DNA of 5,107 bases from JBFXEO01 sp050180015 (GTDB taxonomy: Bacteria; Bacteroidota; Bacteroidia; Bacteroidales; Tenuifilaceae), in NCBI GenBank assembly GCA_050180015.1, contig JBFXEO010000215.1, positions 1 to 5,107 of the forward strand. Direction: 5' to 3'. The translations under genes and the position numbers were made by a program. The notes beneath the pieces are model-generated. The model saw nothing but the letters and a program-made list of their open reading frames with translations. It made no database searches and was not told where the DNA came from. This document shows positions 1 through 5,107 of this stretch, one piece after another; positions within the stretch are counted from its first letter, which is position 1; each line of letters opens with the position of its first letter.

Positions 1-2578
1 CGACTATATGGTAATTGCCACCGGTGCGGTACCATTCATGCCAACATTCGAAAACGACGATCAACCGGGTGTTTACACGGCAGCAGTGGTTCAAAAAATG
101 ATGAACCAAGAATTTACGCTACTTGGCAAAAACGTTCTAACCGTTGGTGCAGGTAATATTGGCTACCTAACCAGCTACCAGCTAATGCAAGCAGGCGCCA
201 ATGTTAAGGCAATTATTGAGGCGATGCCTAACGAGGGTGGCTTCCCGGTTCAAGCCAACCGCGTCCGTCGTCTAGGAATTCCTGTTATGCTTAGCAAGAT
301 TTTGGTAAAAGCACTTCCAAACGAAAGCCGTACAGGTATTGTTGGGGCAGTTATTGCCGATGCAAAGGACTTCAAACCAATTCCCGGAACCGAACAAATT
401 ATCGCGGGAATCGATGCTATTAATATCTGTACCGGCCTTGTTCCCGACGATCAACTCCTTGTAAAGGGCTTTGAAATATTTGGTCGCAGCTGCTACGGTG
501 CTGGAGACGCTATCAGAATTGGAGAAGGCACCAGCGCTGTGCTACGTGGAAAACAGGTTGCCTTCGAAATTCTTCACGAGCTGGGGGCTCGCTTCAAGTA
601 TGACACTTACCTCAACATAAGCAAAGAATACATTGACAGTCAGCAGCATCCTGTAAGAATTATCGAAAAACCTTACCAACCAACCGGGGAACGTAGAAAA
701 GCCAAACCATTCGTTCAAATCGACTGTTTGTACGGATTTGCCTGCAACCCATGTACTTTTGCTTGTCCTCACGGAGCAATTACCAAAAACTCAACCAGTA
801 CCGTTCCTCAAATAGATTTCAACAAGTGTATAGGCTGCATGGACTGCGTTTACCAATGCCCTGGTCTGGCAATATTCGGTTATAGCTATGCCAGGGATTG
901 GCTATTCCTCCCAATTGAGTACGAAGTACAGGAAGGTGCCGAAGTTTTCCTCGTTGACAACAACGGCAAAAAGATTGGCGAAGGTGTCATTGAGAAGATC
1001 CTGCGTAAACCAAATAAAACCAACGTTGCACGTGTAAAATCGAGCAACCTACATGGCGACGATTTGCTGGATGCCCGTGGATTTATTGTAAAAACAAACT
1101 ACCCTGAGCCGGTGAAACTATCGGCAACAACATACAAACCCCAGGAGAAAACCTACGTTTGCCATTGCGACGATGTTAGCATGGATGAAATCCTTGAAAC
1201 CATTGGCGATCGAAAATTTATTTCGGCCGACGAAATTAAGCATACAACCCGTTTGGGTATGGGGGCTTGTCGCGGAAAACGTTGTATCAAAAGGCTTAAA
1301 ACAGCCCTTGCCCCAAAAGGAATTCAAATTGTTGGAGATGCTACCCCACGTGGGCCGCTGAGTAACCAGGTTTCGATGGGTGAACTTTATCCAAAGGATG
1401 TCCCCGAAACATACATCACCGGAATTAATGGCAAAAATGCAAGGGTCGAAAACGTTCCTGTGCTAATTGCAGGTGGAGGTATGGCTGGTAGCGCGTTGTT
1501 CCGCTATATGGCCGATGCCGGGTTAAAGCCAATACTGCTAAACTTTGGACGTGGTGCCAGCTGGCGCAATATTGCCGGTGGACGTACAGCGTTCTCGCTA
1601 CCGGAGATTGCCGAAATTGCCAATATGAACCATGAGATTTTCAAGGAACTACACAAGATAAGCAACATCAACTACCGCCCAATTAACTACGTTAACTTTG
1701 CCCACGACGATAACACGCTTAAAGCACTTGAGGTATCAATGGCCTGGAGCGATGCGTTTATGGTTGAACCAAAAGATTTCCGGAAGGAAATTTCCCCTTT
1801 TATGAATCCCCAATTATCAACCTATAAAGCAGCCCAAATAACCCGAGGTTGCTGGCAGGCAACACCCGGCAAAACTGTAGATTTACTCCGTAAACTCGGT
1901 ATTGAAAAAGGCGGCATCGTGAAGGAAGATTGCGAGTTGATTAGCGTTCATAGGAATGGCAACGGATTTGTTGCATTGGTCCGTGACCACGATCGTAGTT
2001 ATATTGAATATCATGTTGATAATTTTGTTAATGCACTTGGCCCAACAGGCGAGAAATTTAATCGTCAGCTTGGAATTTATACCGGAATGTATCCGGTTAA
2101 ACATCAGGCATTCATAACCCGCAGGTTACCTTGGTTGGGCGTAAATGGCGATCCGCTTGGTATGCTAATCGACCGTAGAAACTACAAAGGATTTGTGGCC
2201 GTTTACGGGCAACAATTGGCTGAAACTGGTCAAATCATTGGTTGCGCCTCACCTGCTGTAGATCCCCGCGAAGCCGATAAAAATCTAAAAATCAACTCGC
2301 AGGACTTCGTCGAAATTGCATCGGAAGTATTCTCCAGCTGGATCCCTCAGCTAAGTTCTGTTGGCTTCCAGGCTGTTTGGGCTGGTTACTACGTTGAGCC
2401 ACGCATGTTTATCGACACCAAGCATGGATTGTTTACCGGGCTCCGTGGACAAGGATTCATGCTAAGTATGGGCCTTGCCAAAATGTATGTTGACGAACTT
2501 ACCGGTAAGCCAGTTCCCGAGTACTTCAACCGCTTAAGCCTCGAAGGCGATGGATTGCCAGAGAAAGCCTTTAAATAG
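1..2578 (+). CDS. Multidomain FAD / iron-sulfur dehydrogenase (HcnB-like + ferredoxin + BFD + HcnC/DAO-like fusion), 5' partial
   Basis: Probably oxidises an amino acid or amine and passes electrons through its own Fe-S clusters; substrate unknown. The frame is open from base 2 (Asp-Tyr before the ATG at 8). That ATG is not the start: it lies within the DYMVIATGA motif of pyridine-nucleotide-disulfide-type flavoproteins, so the first FAD-binding GxGxxG is upstream of the window. Numbering from that Met: second Rossmann motif VGAGNIG 46-52; FAD-contact GAGDA 164-168; ferredoxin cysteines C240, C246, C249, C253 and C274, C277, C280, C284; beta-rich linker about 300-360; BFD-like [2Fe-2S] cysteines C385, C387, C421, C426; second FAD domain from IAGGGMAG 487-494 to a DAO-type C-terminus (GLFTGLRGQGFMLS 807-820). 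HcnB carries the first and BFD modules, HcnC the last; archaeal dye-linked L-proline dehydrogenases split similar modules over subunits. No signal peptide or membrane segment is visible. A terminator begins 24 bases past the stop. Domain calls are strong; the substrate is not determinable here. Confidence 0.88.
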   Translation, partial: DYMVIATGAVPFMPTFENDDQPGVYTAAVVQKMMNQEFTLLGKNVLTVGAGNIGYLTSYQLMQAGANVKAIIEAMPNEGGFPVQANRVRRLGIPVMLSKILVKALPNESRTGIVGAVIADAKDFKPIPGTEQIIAGIDAINICTGLVPDDQLLVKGFEIFGRSCYGAGDAIRIGEGTSAVLRGKQVAFEILHELGARFKYDTYLNISKEYIDSQQHPVRIIEKPYQPTGERRKAKPFVQIDCLYGFACNPCTFACPHGAITKNSTSTVPQIDFNKCIGCMDCVYQCPGLAIFGYSYARDWLFLPIEYEVQEGAEVFLVDNNGKKIGEGVIEKILRKPNKTNVARVKSSNLHGDDLLDARGFIVKTNYPEPVKLSATTYKPQEKTYVCHCDDVSMDEILETIGDRKFISADEIKHTTRLGMGACRGKRCIKRLKTALAPKGIQIVGDATPRGPLSNQVSMGELYPKDVPETYITGINGKNARVENVPVLIAGGGMAGSALFRYMADAGLKPILLNFGRGASWRNIAGGRTAFSLPEIAEIANMNHEIFKELHKISNINYRPINYVNFAHDDNTLKALEVSMAWSDAFMVEPKDFRKEISPFMNPQLSTYKAAQITRGCWQATPGKTVDLLRKLGIEKGGIVKEDCELISVHRNGNGFVALVRDHDRSYIEYHVDNFVNALGPTGEKFNRQLGIYTGMYPVKHQAFITRRLPWLGVNGDPLGMLIDRRNYKGFVAVYGQQLAETGQIIGCASPAVDPREADKNLKINSQDFVEIASEVFSSWIPQLSSVGFQAVWAGYYVEPRMFIDTKHGLFTGLRGQGFMLSMGLAKMYVDELTGKPVPEYFNRLSLEGDGLPEKAFK

Positions 2579-2601
2579 ACGCTAGATTTTAGACCCAGGA
2601 G

Positions 2602-2636
2602 AAAGACGCTAAGACAAAAAACTTAGCGTCTTTTTT
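2602..2636 (+). terminator. Intrinsic terminator of the large oxidoreductase gene
   Basis: A perfect 12-bp stem (2602-2613 with 2622-2633, arm AAAGACGCTAAG) encloses an 8-base A-rich loop, and six T follow from 2631 to 2636, overlapping the end of the right arm. It starts 24 bases after the TAG of the oxidoreductase. This is a textbook Rho-independent terminator, so read-through into the next gene is expected to be low. Confidence 0.9.
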
Positions 2637-2809
2637 ACGTAACGTAAGTTCAAGGGTCATGTTCCCCATCCCACAGGCTCAGTAAGCAACTCCGGATGAC
2701 ACCTTAACCCGGGCTCCTGTTAACACATATTTAACCTACGTCACCTTTAGCCAGCCTAAAATTCAACAAACCATGACATTAGCGTAATATTAACTTGATT
2801 TTGACTTGC

Positions 2810-2817
2810 TACTTTCG
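2810..2817 (+). promoter_or_regulatory. Possible Bacteroidota -7 element for the small orphan gene
   Basis: TACTTTCG matches the Bacteroidota -7 consensus TAnnTTTG at all but one fixed position and lies 17 bases before the ATG at 2834. No -33 TTG is present at the usual 17-21 base distance; the nearest TTG triplets (2795, 2801, 2806) are too close. This is a weak call based on one half of a promoter. Confidence 0.25.
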
Positions 2818-2833
2818 TTATCAAATTAAAAAG

Positions 2834-3073
2834 ATGACCATGGCAGCATTTAGCTTTAACGAAAATGCACTAAGCCGGTTAATTTGCAACGCAAATTACA
2901 GGCTTGAAGTTTCTGACGGAAATCAACTCTACCAGGTTCCTCTGAATTTTTATATCCCAAAATCGAGCAAGTATTTTGTTGCCAAAAAAATCGATAGCCA
3001 ACAGGATATTGTGCTGGATTACAGGAGTATCAAACAAATACTGGTAGATTACAGGCTGGTGTACAGTTTTTAG
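2834..3073 (+). CDS. Small hypothetical protein, 79 aa, family not recognised
   Basis: The frame is also open from a TTG at 2795, but ATG at 2834 (MTMAAFSF...) or 2840 is the likelier start because it follows an A-rich leader (ATTAAAAAG) and a candidate -7 element. The product would be a soluble, tyrosine-rich (7 Tyr), roughly neutral protein without signal peptide, membrane span or metal-binding cysteine cluster (one Cys). The middle part (LYQVPLNFYIPKSSKYFVAKKI) alternates hydrophobic and polar residues like beta strands. The end contains two similar pieces, LDYRSIKQI and VDYRLVYSF, and the DNA word ATTACAGG recurs three times in frame (2895, 3018, 3048). It stands alone between a terminator and a long spacer. 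I do not recognise a family, and it may be lineage-restricted or spurious. Confidence 0.42.
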   Translation: MTMAAFSFNENALSRLICNANYRLEVSDGNQLYQVPLNFYIPKSSKYFVAKKIDSQQDIVLDYRSIKQILVDYRLVYSF

Positions 3074-3424
3074 CCCCGAAACACAATGTAAAACCTAATT
3101 GTATTGGCTACGCATTTTACCGATGCCATTTCGCTATTTCGGCCCCTGCCAAATCCGAAATCTACTTTCAGGTTTTATACATCCCGGGCATGTTGCCGTA
3201 CACAACGGGTTCCCCTTGAACCAAGTAGTATTATAATTTACCTGCATTTGGTCAACGAGTCTTTATATTGACTGCATTTTTACAAATCCTATAGCTTCTA
3301 AAACCTTAATCTGCAATCCTATCGGCATCTATTTTCCACTTTTTAAAAATTTCATTGAACATTTTCTATCCATCCGGGTTTATTATTTAAAATAATTATA
3401 AATAACAAATTAAATTCCTTTGAT
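3074..3424. other. 351-base intergenic spacer upstream of the superoxide dismutase gene
   Basis: No convincing gene, RNA gene or terminator is visible. The longest ATG frame I noticed (3124 to about 3237, 37 codons) has no recognisable product. Short complementary segments occur at 3088-3096 with 3170-3176, and at 3136-3142 with 3155-3161. CTGCATTT is repeated at 3242 and 3272, with GTCAA/TTGAC inverted between the copies. The last 45 bases (about 3380-3424) are almost pure A/T and lead into the dismutase ATG without a Shine-Dalgarno sequence. The dismutase promoter must lie here, but no good TAnnTTTG element stands out. Confidence 0.5.
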
Positions 3425-4159
3425 ATGAACTTTCAACTACCAACACTAAAGTACGACTATAAGGCCCTGGAGCCTTATATCGATGCTACAACCATGGAAA
3501 TACACTATACGAAACACCACGGAGCATACACCAACAACCTGAATGCGGCCATTGATGGTACCCCGTTAGCGGCACTCCCTGTTGAAGAAATACTAAAAAA
3601 CGCCTCCAAACATGCCCCAGCGGTGCGGAATAACGGCGGGGGGTACTACAACCACAACTTGTTCTGGGAGATAATGTCGCCTACCGGAGGTGGCGAGCCT
3701 ACCGGAGNNNNNNNNNNNNNNNNNNNNNNNNNNNNNNNNNNNNNNNNNNNNNNNNNNNNNNNNNNNNNNNNNNNNNNNNNNNNNNNNNNNNNNNNNNNNN
3801 NNNNNNNGCCTACCGGAGGTGGCGAGCCTACCGGAGAGCTGCTAAAAGCAATCCAAAAAAGTTTTGGAACCTTTGCCGATTTTAAGGAGAAGTTCTCCAA
3901 CGCTGCGGCAACCCGTTTTGGCTCCGGCTGGGCCTGGCTGGTACTAACAAGCAATGAGCTTAAGGTATTTTCCACACCAAATCAGGATAACCCTCTTATG
4001 GATGTATCGGAAATCAAGGGATACCCAATCATTGGACTCGATGTATGGGAGCACGCCTACTACCTTAAATACCAGAATCGTAGGCCGGAGTACATTCAGA
4101 ATTTTTGGAATGTGGTGAACTGGAAAGAAGCTGAAAATCGGTTTACATCAAAAATATAG
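3425..4159 (+). CDS. sodA: Superoxide dismutase, Mn/Fe family (Mn-type active site), interrupted by an assembly gap
   Basis: Cytoplasmic enzyme that disproportionates superoxide to hydrogen peroxide and oxygen. The start is set by the family N-terminus (MNFQLPTLKYDYKALEPYID); there is no signal peptide. Metal ligands are visible: H27 (HYTKHH), H77 (YYNHNLFW), D206 and H210 (DVWEHAYY), with the family blocks FGSGWAWLV and YQNRRPEY. The second-sphere pattern is Mn-like: glycines in NNGGGYYNH and a glutamine in STPNQDNPLM, where Fe-type enzymes carry their Gln beside the second His and Ala or Gly in the later block. The symbol sodA rests on this; annotation pipelines may use sodB. As given it has 244 codons, 34 of them wholly or partly N. 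Removing the N run and one 29-base copy (129 bases, in frame) gives 201 residues, a normal length, with SPTGGGEPTGELL as in relatives; D206 and H210 become D163 and H167. It is monocistronic by its terminator. Confidence 0.95.
   Translation: MNFQLPTLKYDYKALEPYIDATTMEIHYTKHHGAYTNNLNAAIDGTPLAALPVEEILKNASKHAPAVRNNGGGYYNHNLFWEIMSPTGGGEPTGXXXXXXXXXXXXXXXXXXXXXXXXXXXXXXXXXXPTGGGEPTGELLKAIQKSFGTFADFKEKFSNAAATRFGSGWAWLVLTSNELKVFSTPNQDNPLMDVSEIKGYPIIGLDVWEHAYYLKYQNRRPEYIQNFWNVVNWKEAENRFTSKI
3679..3707 (+). repeat. 29-base duplicated contig end, left copy
   Basis: These 29 bases, ending exactly where the N run starts, are identical to 3808-3836. Inside, the 11-mer GCCTACCGGAG occurs at 3679-3689 and 3697-3707, an 18-base period that encodes PTGGGE-PTG. 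The internal repeat is a natural part of dismutase genes and may be why the assembler stopped here. Confidence 0.95.
3708..3807. other. Assembly gap of exactly 100 N inside the dismutase gene
   Basis: One hundred N is a conventional placeholder for a gap of unknown size. The dismutase alignment has no room for missing residues here: the codons before and after the gap already overlap in the conserved PTGGGEPTG segment. The true gap is most likely negative (an overlap). Confidence 0.97.
3808..3836 (+). repeat. 29-base duplicated contig end, right copy
   Basis: Identical to 3679-3707 and begins immediately after the N run. It reads in the same frame (PTGGGEPTG) and continues into ELLKAIQKSFG, the normal continuation in dismutases. 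This supports the view that the two copies are one and the same genomic segment. Confidence 0.95.
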
Positions 4160-4202
4160 GTTAACATATTGATTAGTTTGGTTTGGTTTATGTTTTGGTT
4201 AG

Positions 4203-4231
4203 GCGATCGGGGTTACCCGATCGCTTTTTTT
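4203..4231 (+). terminator. Intrinsic terminator of the superoxide dismutase gene
   Basis: A perfect 9-bp GC-rich stem (GCGATCGGG, 4203-4211, with CCCGATCGC, 4216-4224) with a GTTA tetraloop is followed by seven T (4225-4231). It lies 43 bases after the TAG. A G/T-only-like tract with repeated TTTGG (about 4176-4200) separates the stop codon from the hairpin. Confidence 0.93.
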
Positions 4232-4317
4232 AATGTCAAAAGATACCTATTCTACCTTGCTGCCTACTCCGGTTAATTCCAACATTTCGGTAACGTTATC
4301 CCACCAGAATATTTAAC

Positions 4318-4350
4318 AAACAATATTTTTCCGTATCTTGTAAACAATAT
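4318..4350 (+). repeat. Pair of 9-base direct repeats flanking the candidate promoter of the TPR gene
   Basis: AAACAATAT occurs at 4318-4326 and again at 4342-4350, 24 bases apart, with the candidate -7 element between them. The word is AT-rich and could recur by chance in such a spacer, so a regulatory role is only a suggestion. Confidence 0.3.
4334..4341 (+). promoter_or_regulatory. Candidate -7 promoter element for the TPR-protein gene
   Basis: TATCTTGT in the context TTTTTCCGTATCTTG resembles the TAnnTTTG -7 element of Bacteroidota, with one T fewer than the common TATCTTTG form. It would give a leader of roughly 55-60 bases before the ATG at 4405. No clear TTG lies at the -33 distance; a run of T is there instead. 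Confidence 0.38.
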
Positions 4351-4368
4351 CCAAGTACAATTTGGATA
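4348..4368. repeat. 7-bp inverted repeat in the presumed leader of the TPR-protein gene
   Basis: TATCCAA (4348-4354) and TTGGATA (4362-4368) are perfect inverted copies separated by seven bases. The dyad begins seven bases past the candidate -7 element, near the expected transcription start, a position where a dimeric repressor could bind. It could also be a weak leader hairpin. Confidence 0.4.
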
Positions 4369-4404
4369 ATAAACGCCCAATACAACTAATATAATATCCA
4401 GTAA

Positions 4405-5107
4405 ATGAGTAAGATAAAATTAACACCCATTATTTGTTTACTGTTTTACCACGCCTTTTTAACGCCAAGCTTGCAGGCCGCAGAATTGCCCGATACGGCA
4501 TCCATCAATAAAGATATAGCGCTAATTCAATCGCTCGTTGAATCCCGGGAGTTTACGGCAGCACAAATAAAATTGAATAGTGTATTTGAGCAATCAAAAG
4601 CTATAAATTACACCAAGGGCGAGGCCTGGGGAAAATATTACACGGGAACCATTTACTTTGAACTTGCGAATATTGACTCGGCATTAAACCTACTCGAGGA
4701 GTCCGTTCAAATTTTTCAACAATTGCAAGATGAAACGGCCACCACCAGGGCGTTATGCCAGCTGGCGAATTTTTATCGTACAATGGATAAGAACGATAGT
4801 TCCATCATGTACTACGAAAAAGCTAAAGATTTCGCATTAAAAAATCTGGATTCCGCCGGTTTGGCAGACGCCAGCTACGGACTGGGAATTGCACTTTCCA
4901 AAAAAGGGAAGTATTCCGAGTCAATGGAGCTATACATCCAGGCATTAAATATCCGCGAAGAACTTAAAGACAAACAGGGCATTGCAGCAATACTAAATTG
5001 CATTGGCATTTTATTCTGGTATCAGGGCGATCTAAGCAACGCTCTCGATTTTTTGCAACGGGCCTTACCGCTACGCATAGAAACCAACGATTTACAGGGA
5101 ATAGCCT
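4405..5107 (+). CDS. Exported tetratricopeptide-repeat protein, 3' partial (probable N-terminus of a TPR signalling protein)
   Basis: The frame stays open to the window end, giving 234 codons. ATG at 4405 is the earliest possible start because an in-frame TAA immediately precedes it. Residues 1-26 form a signal peptide: basic MSKIK, a hydrophobic core (about 6-23) and a likely cleavage site around SLQA-A. From about residue 72 at least four TPR units follow in exact 40-residue register; the small helix-A position falls at G81, A121, G161 and G201, and the helix-B position at A93, S133, S173 and A213. A 40-residue period instead of 34 is typical of TPR_12-like arrays in Bacteroidota proteins that continue into a membrane helix and a histidine kinase or a LuxR-type DNA-binding domain. 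That downstream part is outside the window, so the output domain is inferred, not seen. Before the repeats, residues 33-70 look helical and may be a divergent first repeat. Confidence 0.85.
   Translation, partial: MSKIKLTPIICLLFYHAFLTPSLQAAELPDTASINKDIALIQSLVESREFTAAQIKLNSVFEQSKAINYTKGEAWGKYYTGTIYFELANIDSALNLLEESVQIFQQLQDETATTRALCQLANFYRTMDKNDSSIMYYEKAKDFALKNLDSAGLADASYGLGIALSKKGKYSESMELYIQALNIREELKDKQGIAAILNCIGILFWYQGDLSNALDFLQRALPLRIETNDLQGIA

Noticed and set aside
8..10. ATG at base 8 as the true start of the large oxidoreductase
   Set aside because: The conserved motif continues upstream (Asp-Tyr before the Met) and a start here would remove the FAD-binding Rossmann motif.
272..772. Minus-strand open frames (272-454 and 542-772) inside the large oxidoreductase gene
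   Set aside because: They lie opposite a well-conserved coding frame with recognised motifs, have no family features, and 542-772 simply mirrors the ferredoxin coding segment.
1118..1361. Overlapping open frames on both strands (1118-1327 minus, 1173-1361 plus)
   Set aside because: They overlap the BFD-domain codons, whose cysteine motif fixes the true frame; no start signal or recognisable product.
1883..2104. Minus-strand frame of 73 codons in the DAO-like domain
   Set aside because: Shadow of the conserved coding strand; no promoter, start context or family similarity.
3136..3161. Hairpin ATTTCGG/CCGAAAT as a terminator of the small gene
   Set aside because: The stem is only 7 bp with a 12-base loop and no T run follows, so it does not meet the usual pattern of an intrinsic terminator.
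3124..3237. 37-codon ATG frame in the spacer before the dismutase
   Set aside because: Too short, no leader or recognisable product, and it coincides with potential hairpin arms.
3216..3237. TTGAAC with TATAAT as a sigma70-like promoter
   Set aside because: The spacing is only 10 bases instead of about 17, and the consensus is not the one used by Bacteroidota.
3679..3836. CRISPR-like or variable tandem-repeat reading of the repeated 29-mer
   Set aside because: The two copies are separated only by N, encode a conserved dismutase segment, and fit an unmerged contig overlap; there are no spacers.
3646..3975. Minus-strand frame across the N gap in the dismutase
   Set aside because: It exists only because N codons cannot be stops and lies opposite the dismutase gene.
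4601..4783. Minus-strand frame of 60 codons
   Set aside because: Antisense to the TPR repeats of the partial gene that starts at 4405, which has a signal peptide and regular repeat register.

Overview
All genes in this window lie on the + strand, and the window looks like chromosomal DNA of a member of the Bacteroidota. The reasons are a secreted TPR protein with a 40-residue repeat period, typical of the large TPR regulators of that phylum; AT-rich leaders without Shine-Dalgarno sequences; TAnnTTTG-like -7 elements; and a Mn-type superoxide dismutase whose sequence resembles those of Flavobacteriia and Bacteroidia. The phylum call is an inference, and I do not attempt a genus.

Layout. (1) Bases 1-2578 hold the 3' 858 codons of a very large flavin/iron-sulfur oxidoreductase. 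Its visible order is: remainder of a pyridine-nucleotide-type FAD domain, a two-motif [4Fe-4S] ferredoxin domain, a short beta-rich insert, a BFD-like [2Fe-2S] domain, and a second FAD domain of the D-amino-acid-oxidase/glycine-oxidase type. It ends at a strong intrinsic terminator (2602-2636). (2) Bases 2834-3073 hold a possible small orphan gene of 79 codons with no recognised family, followed by about 350 bases without a convincing gene. (3) Bases 3425-4159 encode a Mn/Fe superoxide dismutase interrupted by exactly 100 N. The same 29 bases stand on both sides of the N run, so the gap is very probably an unmerged contig overlap. Collapsing it restores a normal 201-residue enzyme with all four metal ligands. 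A second strong terminator follows (4203-4231). (4) From 4405 to the window end runs the 5' part of an exported TPR-repeat protein, preceded by a candidate promoter with short direct and inverted repeats around it.

The two convincing terminators and the long spacers suggest that the large oxidoreductase, the dismutase and the TPR gene are separate transcription units. I see no functional link beyond general redox metabolism between the first enzyme and the dismutase. The most interesting biology is the single-chain fusion of modules that other organisms encode as separate subunits (HcnB/HcnC-like or multi-subunit dye-linked proline dehydrogenase). The most useful practical point is the false gap in the dismutase. 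I found no RNA gene, insertion sequence, CRISPR array or defence system, and no clear sign of a wholly new system.
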